From: Sipunculus nudus
Taxonomy: Eukaryota > Annelida > Sipuncula > Golfingiida > Sipunculidae
DNA: 64,000 nucleotides
Direction of reading: 5' to 3'
Assembly: GCA_026874595.1 (NCBI GenBank)
Contig: CM049306.1
Location: forward strand, 57,418,019 to 57,482,018
A program made the position numbers and the translations under genes. The number at the start of each line of letters is the position of its first letter. The stretch's first letter is position 1. The notes beneath the pieces are model-generated. The model made no database searches. It saw only the letters and a list, made by a program, of their open reading frames with translations, and was not told the origin of the DNA. This document shows, in pieces, positions 48,440-60,590 of the stretch.

Positions 48440-48830
48440 CTGGCTCCAATGAGTGGTCATTCTTTCCCAGCATATTTATAAGATCACAGGTCACTTGGCT
48501 ATTTTGTGGTGCTGCTGTGATAACTTATGAAGAATATGAAGGATTTTTAATAAAATTCATCAGAAATGTTAATCAATAAAATATCTCGATTTCTAGCCAA
48601 ATCCATGCATATTTAATAAGGTCAAGGGTCACCACACTTTGGAGGCACCTTGGTGACTTACCAAAGATCTAATGGATTTTCATGAAACTCATTTTACATA
48701 TTTACCAATTTAGTTTCTCACCTGTATTACCTTCTCATCAAAATTCACTCATATATAATGAGGTCAGAGGTCACCAAATACATGACGGGCATATTATGCA
48801 TGTTTGCTGTAATCGTGTAATCTTATGCTT
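48440..48830. mobile_element. HINE-like element family E, copy 2 (5' damaged)
   Basis: Shares with 14000-14356 and 52452-52965 the blocks ATTTAATAAGGTCAAGGGTCAC, GGATTTTCATGAAACTCATT and ATAATGAGGTCAGAGGTCAC. It ends GACGGGCATATTATGCATG. The 5' ATACGCCC hairpin is not recognisable. Confidence 0.5.
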
Positions 48831-49339
48831 GATAGCTGTTTAAAAACTGGGGAAAAAGCAAAAATAAATGTGAACATATAAAAAATCATGAAAATTTGGC
48901 CTTACCAACATGAAGCCAACCATGATACATCCTTTGTCTTTTATGAAGAATTTCGTTTTACTGTGAAGGGGCAGTGATCAGCTTGAAGAGACCAGGCAGG
49001 ATATGCAGTGTAATAAAGAATTGATTTACTGGCTGGTCCCTGTCAGGTAGTCCATGCTGTTGGCTAGTATTTCATTGAGGTTTTTCAGTTCTTTATGCAG
49101 TTTTTGTTAGTGTGAGTACATTGTTTTGAGTCCTCCCTCCTGATTTACAGCTGATTTAGTGAAGGAACTTCCCCTGTTAGCTTGCGAGCTGATCAGTTAT
49201 CAGTTTTTCTTTTGTTTTACAATGGGAAGCTGAAGTTGTTGTCATGTTTATGTCCTTACAATTTGCTCCCATTTAAAAACCAGAAATATTTTAAGAGTCC
49301 CTTTATTGCTTTCTGTATGGACTATTGCAAGCTATCAGA
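48831..49339. other. Intron, nothing recognised
   Basis: AT-rich sequence without exon or bordered repeat. Confidence 0.5.
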
Positions 49340-49510
49340 TTTGCTTCATTCCAGATATTTCACAGAGCTTCCGCCAACTCCTATATTTCCCAAATATTCC
49401 TATATTTTCCATTAAAAAATAATCTCTTATAATTTCCTATATTTTCAGCATTTAGGCCCTAATATCCTACATTTTCCTATATTTTACCAATTCGCAATCA
49501 TGTTTTCAGT
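49340..49510. repeat. Dispersed TCCTATATTTTC repeat, copy 1
   Basis: TATTTCC…AAAAAATAATCTCTTATAATTTCCTA(T/A)ATTTTCA…AATTTAGGCC(C/T)TAAT is shared with 61225-61400. Two copies of one AT-rich interspersed family. Confidence 0.6.
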
Positions 49511-49555
49511 ATAATAGTGTTAAAATGGATACATTCAGCTTTTTTAAAGATCTTT

Positions 49556-49650
49556 AATTGTATCTGCCAAAACAGTTTTGTGGATACTTATTTTTTTCCA
49601 GTCTCCACTGCAATGGCATTTATTCCCAGAGAACTCCTCTGAGATACTTG
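49556..49650. mobile_element. HINE family A, 5' fragment
   Basis: TTGTATCTGCCAAAACAGTTTTGTGGATACTTA, followed by a CAGAGAACTCCTCTGAGA linker, matches the 5' hairpin and linker of the full copies. No core or 3' end follows, so it is a 5'-only remnant. Confidence 0.65.
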
Positions 49651-50354
49651 GACCAAACTATGAATCAAAAATGAAAAGATATGAATTTAAAAAAATTGAA
49701 TTATTCAACTGCATAATCCAAAGTTTTACTGTTAGGTCATATTGCAATTAGGGTTACAAGGAAAACTTTATCATGATGGCCCTGTTCATGATGGTTTGTA
49801 TAGATGAAAACTGTACAATACAAATGCTGTGCTCAGGTGTTCTATACTGTGTCATCATCATTTTACCTGTGACAGGTTTACTCAGGTAACATCTTATGAC
49901 AGTTATTAATTTTTCATGGAGTTTACTAACTCATGAAATCCTCTTACGTAAAAATGATGGTGTCTGGTTGCCATAGATGAATACCTGCCTGCATTAATTT
50001 CCTTTTGAGAGCTTTTGTTAGGGCATGTTGATTCTCTATTGTTGGCTGTTATATTTTTGCCAAGTTTACATGCCCAGGCCAGGTGTCATTTTTTTTTAAG
50101 ACATATTTATCCAGACACATAAATCGTCTTTATGCCTGAATGGAAACTTCAGACGTGTTTCCTGTTATTGAGAATGATCAGCTTTGGTCATGCCTTTATA
50201 TAAAGAGGGTCTCGATATAAGATCGATCATGTGTGCACCTGACTTGAGAGGCAGCTTGTTGACAAAAAGTATGGTTGGCACCATTTGTTCATGTATTGAT
50301 TAATGCAGAAAGACTGATTTGATAATAAATCCCCTTGACAATATTTAGTATGAT

Positions 50355-50450
50355 AATCAGTGGCTCTGACAAGAACCTTATGATTAATAATGGCTCTGAC
50401 AAGAACCTTTTGATTAATTATGGTTCTGACATGAACCTTTTGATTAATTG
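50355..50450. repeat. 30-bp tandem repeat, three copies
   Basis: The unit is TGG(C/T)TCTGACA(A/T)GAACCTTTTGATTAATTA. On the minus strand it reads as the 10-residue repeat INxKVLVRAI, which is not a gene. Confidence 0.85.
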
Positions 50451-52450
50451 ATTTATGAGCCAAGGATGATAACCAATTTTAAAGTGTCTGTGAGTGGCAA
50501 CGGTAGGGACTGTAACATTCAGTACCTACTGAGGATGCCTAAAACCAAAAGAGCAGTGAGGCCTGAGGATGAACTCACACCTGCTGAGGGATTGCGCTTG
50601 CTGTTCTCTGACAGCTGCTGTTCCAGCACCAGCTTGTACAGACAAACAGGAGCAGATCAGCACTTGTCCAACTCTTCCTGGAGTACACCTGCTGAAGAAG
50701 ATGACTTCAGGTTGTTCCCAACATCAGCAGCTTTTTTTTGCCCCTACATGCCCCAACAGCATTCATTTAACATATACTTGTTGTCTCTCATTTGTTTTGT
50801 TTTGTTTTCCTTCATATAACATATATTGTATTCCCAGAGTAAAAGTCCTGAATATTATTTTTCTGCACCTTTATCTTCAAGGTCAAGGTTGCATTGTGGG
50901 ATCATGAAAATGGAACCCTTGTCAAACATTGAAAAAGTGAAAATTTGCAAAATTTTAGCCCCATGAATATGAAGCCAACCACAGTATAAAAAACATTCAT
51001 GACCTTGACCCTGGTAGCCTTGACCTTGCAAAGTTCCATTATAAGCTTCATAAGAAGGATGCCTATTTTAAAGGGTGTATGCCCAGCTTGGAATATAATG
51101 GAATCTCCAAAGCCAGAATTTTTAGTTTCGGTTGTTTTCGGTGCAACTTTATTCACTTTATTTTAAGTTTATGAATTATGATCCGATTGTAGCAGTTAAC
51201 ATTATGAATTGTAGTTATTTACATATAAATAAGTTGTTGTTAAAAATAATTCATGAATAAGTATATTAATTAAATGCATAAAGGCATGCTTCAGTTATTT
51301 AGAAAAAGATAACTAATATGGATAGATTGTTGTTATTAATGTGTATGAAAAGTGGGATCTTTATAAAACTCTGTATGTTCATTGGCTAAGAGGATAAAGC
51401 CTTTCTAAAATAGGGTTATAACCTGTGCTATGAAAGCTACCTTGACATTGAAGTGTTCCACTTTGGATAAAGATCATACAGACATTAAACATCTCAAAAA
51501 AGGATTAATGGATTAGATTGAAAATTGGGATGACTGAAGATCATGGATAGCCTTGGTTAATTCAGTAGAAAGATGGTACCACCTGTAATTTTATTTCATT
51601 TTTTTGTGCTGTTAATAGTCCATCAATCCCACATGACAATGGTATGAGCAAAAAAACAGAAAAAAAATTATTGTACATTTCTTTCAGCTTTGATTCAAAA
51701 CTCAACAATTTCTGTTATTAACTGTTTACATTTATATTAACTAATGGATGAGAAAAACAAAAAGTAAATTTTACTTAGTCCAGGCATTTATAGATCCTAG
51801 GAAGAAGATTGAATTCAGCCGTAACATAAAATTCTCTATTTTTAATGCTTGGTAAGTGCTGTTTCTTTGTTCCTTAGCTTTCATATTTGTTACAGTCAAC
51901 CAGGTTGAATACTTAGTCAAATAAAGGTTACAAAGTTAATGCTTTGATCAGCAAGCCCAGCTTCTGCAGTGAGGATATCTGAGCCAGGTGTGACTGACAG
52001 TCAGACCTGTGACTGGTGCTGGGTCAGAAATGAAAGTCAGCGCTGTAGCAGCAATAACACAACTGTAACATCCAGAATGTAGTCAGGTGGAAACACATTT
52101 ATCTCGGGTATGAAACCAGCAACCAGTCATGATACGGAGGCTGCAGGGCTCAAGTAAACAAAAATGATCACTCCTGATCAGTTGAAGGGCATCCACTGAA
52201 TAAAGAAAAACAGAAAAAAAATAAAACAAGTTTAAGGCGATGTTACAATACAGGATCCTGAGATATTGATAACTGAAATTTTTATAAGCCATATTTTCAC
52301 CATGATGTTTGTAATGGGTTACTTTGGAAATGAAGAAGCGTCTACTTGTCTGTGTCCCACAGATTTTTAAACAATGTCAGTGTTTAAATTGGTTATGGTT
52401 CTCCAGGTTTTGGTTTGTCATTATTTAGTTTGGTTTAACATTGATCACAT
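50451..52450. other. Intron, nothing firm
   Basis: The plus-strand frame at 50448-50819 has one stretch (PKTKRAVRPEDELTPAEGLR) that looks protein-like, but no family or splice context supports it. The rest is AT-rich non-coding. Confidence 0.4.
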
Positions 52451-52451
52451 T

Positions 52452-52965
52452 TTTATATGCCTGTCTATGACAAATTGACAAGATGAATTATGGTATAGCC
52501 TCAGTCAGTCCATTTGTCCATTAACTTTAAGTGTTGATCACTTATCAGGGATTTTACAGATTTTCACAAAACTCACCATACCATCTTCCCTTCCTAACAT
52601 CTTATCTGGACTGAGTTTGATTATAGCCCAAATCCACACATATTTTCTGTGGTCCGAGGTCCCAAAGCTACTTTAAGGTGTCGCCATGATAACATACTAG
52701 GAATATGATGGATTTTGATGAAACTCACCAGAAACATTAACCAATATTATATCATGCCTGAGTTAGATTTCTTGCAAAATCCATGCATATTTCATAAGGT
52801 CAGAGGATCTCATGAATATTCATGAAACTTATTATAAATATTAACAAATAGAGTTGCTTCCCTGAAGTAAATGTTTTGCAAAATTCACACATATATTATT
52901 TAATGAGGTCAGAGGTCACAAGACATACGAAGGGTGTATTATGCACCCTTGTTGTGCTCTGTTAT
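52452..52965. mobile_element. HINE-like element family E, copy 3
   Basis: Begins TTATATGCCTGTCTATGAC…ATTATGGTATA, an eroded form of the 14000 hairpin. It has about three core units with GGATTTT(C/G)A(C/T)(A/G)AAACTCACCA and ATAAGGTCAGAGG blocks. It ends GGGTGTATTATGCACCC-ttgttGTGCTCTGTT with the 3' stem-loop preserved. Confidence 0.6.
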
Positions 52966-53739
52966 ATATTCTTATTAGATTGATATAATATGAGGTATAT
53001 CCTATAAATAGAACAGTGTGCCTATTAAACCTTTATCTTGTTACCATGCCTGGCCTGTGTTTGCTGTGTCTGTCAGATTAGGCCAGACTTTTTTAATTCT
53101 TTGGTTTACGAACATGTTTGACAAAAGTGATAGGTAGGAGGTAGGAAAAAAAAAAAAAAAAAAATGGAACAAACCTGGATACTGGTGTTCGTGAATCCTG
53201 TATTGTTCAGTTGGGTTATAAAATTCATTTTTAAAAAGGCACTTTATAAACCTATATAAAAAATAAAATATGTAAAAATTAAAATATTATTATCATCCTC
53301 TTAAGTTTTCCACATGAATCATGCGTGTGCCATGTTATTTCAAGCCATTCAAATGTCATCGAAGGTAAAATAATGACAAATAAAAGTTTAAACAGTATAA
53401 CTTATATATGATTTCATACACACCTGAAATAAAACTTTAGTCACTGTCCCTGCCAAGTGAACTGCCTATTTTATAAAGTTTTACAAATTAAAGACCAGTC
53501 AAATACTTATACAAATACAAAATAATATATTTTTGTCAGATATGCAAGGAGAAAACTAAATATTCACTGCTAGCATGATAGACTGAAGTTTTATTTTTCA
53601 GTCGTAAATGACAATGTCAATGAGCAACTTGCAGCTATTCGCCTATTGTTTATCAAATGTCAACAACATGGAACTCGAGTTGTTTGATTCATAACCATGA
53701 CCTTTCCTTTTTGGTGTTGCGCATGTTTGATAGTCCTTT
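52966..53739. other. Intron with poly-A tract
   Basis: Includes an uninterrupted A run at about 53144-53164. No exon seen. Confidence 0.5.
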
Positions 53740-53847
53740 GATTATACAACAACTGCTAATAAAGTGAGGTTTCCATTGGAGATCACATTGAATGATTATA
53801 AAACAACTGCTAATAAAGTGAGGTTTCCATTGGAGATCACATTGAAT
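53740..53847. repeat. 54-bp tandem duplication
   Basis: GATTATA(C/A)AACAACTGCTAATAAAGTGAGGTTTCCATTGGAGATCACATTGAAT occurs at 53740 and 53794 with one or two differences. Confidence 0.93.
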
Positions 53848-53924
53848 AATCCAACTATTTTAAAAGTTTAAAAAAGTATTAATAATCTTTTAATATTTAT
53901 TAATAAAGATCTGCATTTCTTGCC

Positions 53925-54770
53925 ACGGCCTTGCTGCAGTCTTGCAGCGCTGACATATATAGTAAACAATACAAGCGCTACAGCCTCTGGCGGGGAGAGT
54001 CTATACTATCTAAGTTTGTACGGATCCGTACAGACCCACAGACACGTGTATGCCTTGTGAAGCGTGAGGACACCAAACAAACCCCACATATTATAATTGT
54101 TACAGATGCTTAGACTCCGTTGGGACCAAAACTTTTGCTGGATGACCAGCATTAATAAAGTATGGGCACTTACTCTGGATGAAGTCAGATATTACATCGT
54201 CTCCGTCTGGCCGATGGCGCTTTCCGGTTGGAACAACCAATAGGAATTTAGCATCATTGACAACACGCGATGTATGATGGGAAGGACGCTTATGAAAATA
54301 TGGTCTATCCTAGTGCACGGCACTGGCATTCCTGGGAAAAGCCCCCCTGAATTCATCTTTTGCATAGATTGCCCACCTAATTTGCATAGGATTCCTTTTC
54401 CGGTGGTGTCTAGTTGGCATGCAGTTCAAAGGATAAAAAAACATTTACAGGCGCAAATAAAGGTGATATATCGGATAAAATTTGATACATAAAAAGTTTA
54501 TTTCTATATATAAATACAAGATTGTTTCTCTATCGCACAACAAGCAGTGGTAATTCATGTTACAGGTCCTTCCATGAACGGCAGGGTGAACTCTCACCGC
54601 CAGACGGTCGGACTCCGTATCACATAACGTGGCGGACTACCCACGGCCGTGACAGTACGTACCGTACTCGGTTTAAAATGCCGTCACTTGGCCACTGTCA
54701 GTCAGGTACTGCTTTTGGGCATCCATACACATTAAAGCTTCCAGCTTGGAACAATTAAATGAATCCTTTC
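53925..54770. promoter_or_regulatory. CpG-rich island-like patch
   Basis: Clearly richer in CpG than the AT-rich surroundings. It contains a perfect 16-bp palindrome TGTACGGATCCGTACA (54017-54032), a CCAAT box in GGAACAACCAATAGG (54228-54242), GATGGCGCTTTCCGG, and CpG-dense sequence at 54590-54690 (CACGGCCGTGACAGTACGTACCG). It could be an unannotated promoter or a recently inserted element. Short frames here are open but have no recognisable family or donor that fits the AHCYL-like gene. Confidence 0.3.
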
Positions 54771-55324
54771 AAAGTTTCTGAATTTTTAATGGCTTTGATT
54801 TTAGCTTGCTTTTGTTTTGATTATAAAAAAATACCCGCAAAGCCTATGCTTCAACCCGCGCCACTAAGACTACAGGTAGTTGGAAATCCTGCAGAAACCC
54901 TGAGAATTCCTGGAGTTTTCAAAGAATACATGACGACCTCCTGCAGTACATATAATTTCACCTGTTCAGTAATTTTCTTTTAAGCGTTAAGTTTAAAGTT
55001 TTGACAAGTTATAATTTTTTTTAAGAGTAAACTTGTGAAACTTAGCCAATTTGCAGTAGTAAATAGGGTCTGACTTTGAATGCAATATTTAGTCTTAAGA
55101 AGTAAATTTGTTTGTATATCCAGCAAGTTATTAACGGTGGCAAAGCTGGTAAAGCCGCTATGCAACCAAAATAATTTCCTTATCTCATTCACATCTATCT
55201 AAAACAAATATGTTTAACGAGGTAAATATGACATAAACGCTGCTTTGAAAATGCAACTGTTGTGCAGAAAACGAACTTTGAAAACTCTCCAAGAATTCTC
55301 ATTTTCCCTGCTGAATCTTTTGAC

Positions 55325-55560
55325 TACTTGATGGCCAATCAATTGCATTTATGGCCCAAGGATACCCCACTGTGATTGGCTTATACCCGCCATCTGTCAT
55401 TACGAAAGTGACCTTATTAGCCAATCATAAGAGTTCTAACGTTTGAGGTGATCTAATACACATGGTCAATTAACGTATCATTTGTCAACAACCGTGTTGT
55501 ATACGGCGACGCAATATAGAAGAAAAAAAAAGTCAAATGCCAATTTTATTTTTTTTCTGA
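55325..55560. promoter_or_regulatory. CCAAT-box cluster with CpG
   Basis: Three CCAAT boxes (GCCAATCA near 55334, GATTGGC near 55374, GCCAATCA near 55420) sit within about 90 bp. They are followed by CpG-bearing GTATACGGCGACGCAATATAGAAG. This resembles a TATA-less promoter, but no exon downstream is recognised. Confidence 0.3.
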
Positions 55561-56360
55561 AATGAGTAAATCGGAGGTCGGCGGGTTCGTAAACCGAAAG
55601 ATTAAAAAAGTCTGGCCTTATTTGAAGTTGAGCATTGCATTAGTGTGTTCTTCCCTTCTGTATTCTCCAGCCCTCTGAAGATGCTGTTCCATTCTTCCAT
55701 AGCAATCAGTCATCCGTGATTCAATATCTCCAACATCCTCTCTCAATTATCATCAAACAGTGCACTTCAAAAAGGGCTGAGTTGCTGCTTGATTTGGAAT
55801 TTGCATGTGCAGCCCAATCATTTGATTTAATTAATTGTGATGTTTTTCTATTTCTTCTTTCTCGTTCAGATTCCAATCAGGGTTATGAATTATGTGACCA
55901 GCAAAATGAAACTGGTGATTGGATAAAACAGGAAAACCTCTGCTTATGGGCACCTGTTTTTGTATTCTTAATGAACCTGGGCAGATTTGTACCTTTTGCT
56001 TGACCAGTAAATTTCCTAGAAAAAATGCAAGCTCCATGATTTTTACCCCATAGTCCATAGAACAATATACAATTTGTTTTGGCAACATCCTACTTCTTTT
56101 ATGGAGTGAGGATACTGAAGAGTTTAATGCTAATATCTCTGCTGATCATTATGGCATTTCTCCTTCTAGTTAATTAGATATAATGCCTGAATGGTTATTA
56201 CATGAACATGCATATCAATGAGGAAATGCCAACTGCCTCAGCCTAAAAACTTCAGTTCAGACCTAATGATGTGTTGGGCCTGCAGGTTGAATTGTTGCCA
56301 CATCAAAAGACAGCCTTTTATACTCAGCTATTAAGAACACAAAAATACAAAACTTGTATA
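55561..56360. other. Intron, nothing recognised
   Basis: Ordinary sequence. The overlapping plus and minus frames at 55716-56088 have no recognisable family. Confidence 0.45.
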
Positions 56361-56527
56361 ATTAAAAAAAATGGGCTTGTAAGTACCCCCCAGAATAATA
56401 AAAAATTTGATACAAAACCTCCAATAACTTGATAATTAATGCATGGATTGTCATGAAACTTGCCTTGAATATTAACTATGACTAGTTTTGTCAGTTCCCG
56501 AAAAGTGGTGGCGCCACCTGTATTTTT

Positions 56528-58205
56528 TATGTTCTGCCACCAAGTGGCCGGGGCATATAGTTTTACCCATGTTCGTCCTTCCGTCATTCCGAAATCAAAC
56601 AGTTGTACGGACTTTTTTTTCGCAATGCCTGCAGATATTGGCCTAATTTTTGTGGTGCGGCCAAACATGACCAGTTACAGATCGAGTTCATGTTTCGTCC
56701 CGGTTGACCTACTTTTGACCGTTTTACGGCTCCTTAACTTAGAAAATTTTATGAAAAATAGAAACATTCATGACAAATACACATGTACAAATTTTTTTGC
56801 AATGCCTGCAGATATTGGCCTGATTTTTTATGTGTGGCCAGATAATGACCAGTTGCAGATCAAGTTTGCATTTGTCCCATTTGACCTACTTTTTACCGTT
56901 TTACGGCTCCTTAACTTAGAAAATTTCATGAAAAAAAAAAAAATTTCATGACAAATACACATGTACAGATTTTTTTTCCCAATGCCTGCAGATATTAGCC
57001 TGATTTTTGGTATGTGTGCAGATAATGACCAGTTACAGATCAAGTTCGTGTTTCTTCTCAGTTGACCTACTTTTGACAGTTTTACGGCTCCTAAACATAG
57101 AAAATTTCATAAAAATATTAATTTTCATGACATATGTACATGTACAGCCGTTTTTAGCCCTCAGCTCCTAGGCTGATGGGCTATTGTCATCACCCAAGCT
57201 GTCCGTCTGTCCGTCCGTCTGTCTGTCCGTCCGGCGTCCGTCTGTCCCGCATCTGTTAACTTTACCAGATGAGTGGGATATCTCTTAAAGGATCCACCAT
57301 TGGAATTTTATTTCATCAGTGAAGATGTATATCGATAAAATCTCAGTCAAGTTCGAAGGTGGGTGACCTTGACCTATTTTTCTACATCTTAGAGCTGATT
57401 ATAGAAAAACACTCAGAAGCCTATGTCTCAGGAACCATTGTGTGGATTTTCACAAAACTTACTATAATCATTGGGACAGATGGTCTGTACGTGCTGCACA
57501 GTTTTGGTGGCGCCACCTGCAATTTCTGATTTTTAATCAATTTTTATCAGATTTTTCAATTTTGGCCTTGTGAGCGGGATGTCTCTAAAAGGATTCACCG
57601 TTGGAATTTTATTTCATCAGTGAAGATGTATATCAACAAAGTATTGGTCAAGTGCAAAGATGGGCGACCTTGACCTATTTTTCTTTGTTTTAGAGCTGAT
57701 TATACAAAAACACTCGAAAGCTTACATCTCAGGAACCATTTGGTTGATTGTTATGAAACATGGTATATATCTCTCAAATTTAAATTTATAACTGATTATC
57801 AGCTTACGCTAATATTCTAGTTTCGCAATGCAATGCTTACAGATACTGGCCTAATGTTTGGTCTGTGGGCGCATAATGACCACTTACAGATCCAGTTCGC
57901 GTTTCGTCCCAGTCGACCTATTTTTGACCATATGACAGATCCTGAACATAGAAAATTATATGAAAGACAGAAATTTTTATGAAAAATGCACATGTATGGA
58001 CTTTTTTCACAATGCCTGCAGATATTGGCCTGATTTTTAGTGTGTAGCTTGATAATGACCCGTTACACATAGAGTTTGCATTTTGCCCTTGTTGACCTAC
58101 TTTTGACCAAACGACATCTCCTGATCTTAAAAAATGTTACAAAATTTAACAAATGTTTCTGATTTTCCCCAGGCGGGGGCATTCCTGTTGTTCCCACACA
58201 TCTAG
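56528..58205. mobile_element. HINE-like element family C, split by a nested element
   Basis: The 5' end TATG…CCACcaaGTGG…CCGGGGCATA forms a hairpin, followed by ACCCATGTTCGTCCTTCCGTC. The core units repeat every 177-178 bp: AATGCCTGCAGATATTGGCC starts near 56624, 56801 and 56979, with another near 58011. The 3' end is CCCCAGGCGGGGGCATTCC, then TTCCCACACAT and CTAG|TT. The core is interrupted at about 57155-57820 by family B. Minus and plus frames inside (for example 56478-56951) are repeat-derived. Confidence 0.65.
57155..57820. mobile_element. HINE-like element family B, nested in family C
   Basis: The 5' hairpin is TAGCCCTCAGC…GCTGATGGGCTA, followed by CTGTCCGTCTGTCCGTCCG. The core is two units about 302 bp apart (GGAATTTTATTTCATCAGTG near 57302 and 57604) with one GGTGGCGCCACCTGCA site near 57507. 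The 3' end is CAGCTTACGCTAATATT and CTAG|TT. It cuts a family C unit exactly inside its T-run (GTACAGCCGTTT | TTCGCAATGC), which fixes its borders and shows no obvious target-site duplication beyond T residues. Confidence 0.7.
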
Positions 58206-58327
58206 TTCTTATTTTACGAATATTTTTCTGTTTTTTTTTACTATAAAATGACAACAATCATGTCAGTTTCTCAGCTATGATTCCATCTAGTGTCCCAAAA
58301 CCTCATGTGTTTATTGATCACAAGTGG

Positions 58328-59183
58328 ATGCCCTATATATTTATCACCCTGTAGTCTGTCTGTTCATCTGTCTGTCTGTCTGTGCATCCTTTTATCCACA
58401 TAAATTTGTTTCCAGATGATAACTCCATCTCGGATTGACATATAGATTTCAAACACGACTTACAAATGGTCCACCACTAAAGAAAGAACCTGTATGATTT
58501 TGGTCGTGAGGTCAAAGATAAGGGTCACAAGACTCATTTATTAAAAAAGATTATGGCTGCATTTTAAGCCAAGCTATTCATCCCAAACTTTCCATCTTGC
58601 ACATTTAGCTGACTTGCTAGTATGGGGAGAGGATAAATGAATTTGGGGTCGCAAGGTAAAAGGTCAAGGTCACAGGGGCCATCTGTTCACATGTTAGTTT
58701 CCAGATGATAACTCAAGTTTAGTTCGACATATTGGTCTCAAACTTAACTTAAAAATGGCCCACAACTAAAGATAGAACCCTGTTGATTTTGGTGTCCAAA
58801 GGTCAAGGTCACAGGACCCATTTCTTTAAAACGAATGTGTATGCATTTCAAGCCAAACTTTTCATCACAAACCTTCCATCTTCATGATATTACTCATATG
58901 CCAATAGCGGAAGATTGTTTTTTATTTGGGATCATAGGGTCAAAGGTCAAGGTCACAGGGCCCATCCATTCTTAAAGTTAGTTTATGAATGATAATTCTG
59001 CATTGGCTAGACAGATTGGCTTCAAACTTGATCTATTAATGACCCACCACTTAAGTAAGAAACGTTTTGACTTCCAGGTTCCATGGGTCAAAGGTGAAGG
59101 GCACAGGACCGTCATTCTGAAAAATTTCTTCAAAATATCCTATAGACAAATACAGCAAAGCGTTGAGCCCCTGGGTCCCTAGT
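58328..59183. mobile_element. HINE-like element family F
   Basis: Starts GGATGCCCTATATATTTATCACC and TGTCTGTTCATCTG. It has three core units with GTTTCCAGATGATAACT near 58408, 58697 and (degenerate) 58981, about 285 bp apart, each with AAAGGTCAAGGTCACAGG. It ends AGCCCctGGGTCC followed by CTAG|TT at about 59183. Confidence 0.6.
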
Positions 59184-60590
59184 TGTTAAATGCACTAAAG
59201 CTCGTACCTTTTTAAAACCAGCCACAAATCAGACAAATGTCACACCTAGGTGATCATCATTACCAGTCTGCTCTTCATTGCAGCTCTTTCAAGAAAAGTC
59301 TGAATTGCCTTGGCATGATGAGTACACACATTTATTTCAAACTTCTTTGAATTATCATAAACCAGCAAATGGGGTACCTTTAAACAAGGTTATTGTTATT
59401 TACGGTAACTCCCACTTTTGCTTATCAGTGCCATCTTGTGTTCATTTAGTGAAACACATAACATTTGAGTAAGGCATTAAAACTGGCTAATTCCTTTGTT
59501 CATTATTATACATTTGAGTGGATCGCTAAAAGGAATCAGAAGCTTCACTATTTTGCATTGAAATATGATTAAGTTTACATTTAATCTAAAAGATAGATAT
59601 CTTCAACTTTAAATTGTTCAAAGTTTGAATACTAGATGGCGCTGATAAGCAAGTGCAGGAGTTACCGTAAGTAACAATAATCTTGTTCAAAGGTACCCTA
59701 TTTCCTTCTCTGAATCTTTGTAGCTAACAAAATAGGTTTTAGGAAAATATGCAAAATTAGATAGAGAGGGGTGTTGGAACATTTTATAGTTGTGACTATC
59801 TCTTTAGACACTGAGTAGATGTCAGTGAATAAAATAATAAAAAAATTCCTGTGAAATTTATTATCCATCATTTCCTGCCATGTGCCGTTTAATTATGTCA
59901 ACAGACTTGTAACCCCTGAAGGTGTTATCTGATTGAACACTCAGGGCCTGGTTTAATCAGATTGATTTTCAGAAAATGAAGCCAATATCCAACAGTCTGT
60001 TTACCCAATCGACCATTTGTATGAACTCGCTTCCCCAGGTTGATCAAATATTCAGTGGACAACTATAATTCTAAAATCAGTCAGAAGGTGGGGCAGAGTT
60101 TTGTCTTGATTTGCCGCGTCAATACAGTACAACCATGTTCTTATAAAGCTCCCAGGGCTAAACTACATTGAGGCATTTTACATGAAGTGTTTTATTAGAG
60201 TTGACTGTGCTTATAATTTCTTTGAATATTACAAACACACTGTTGCTTGTCTAGTTAAAATTGTATGATTTCACTTCTTAAGTTTGTTTTAGTTTTCTGA
60301 ATGCAGGGTTAAGTCATTAGTTCCGTTGCACAAATGTCCCTGGTCTGATTTAATATTTGATTCAGAAAACTTGCGTTAAAGTAGTCACAGGCTGGAGCCA
60401 AATTAATAACACGCTGAATTCACATTTAAAGTTGCCGGAGTAATGACATTTGAATTAAAAAGAGTATTATATGGCATATGCCAGCATTGATAATTCTTCA
60501 TGAAGAAACTTGTTTATAAATAGTTCATGACCTTACTATCTACTGGTGATGTACAAAAAAATACATTATGGCATGTAACATGTTTTAAGA
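59184..60590. other. Intron, nothing recognised
   Basis: AT-rich. A pair of inverted segments (CAAATGGGGTACCTTTAAACAAGGTTATTGTTA near 59366, and its rough complement TAACAATAATCTTGTTCAAAGGTACCCTA near 59670) suggests an old fold-back element of about 330 bp. Confidence 0.35.

Noticed and set aside
50448-50907. Two overlapping plus-strand frames as a possible new exon
   Set aside because: There is a short protein-like stretch but no family, no convincing acceptor or donor, and downstream sequence turns into hydrophobic T-rich codons.
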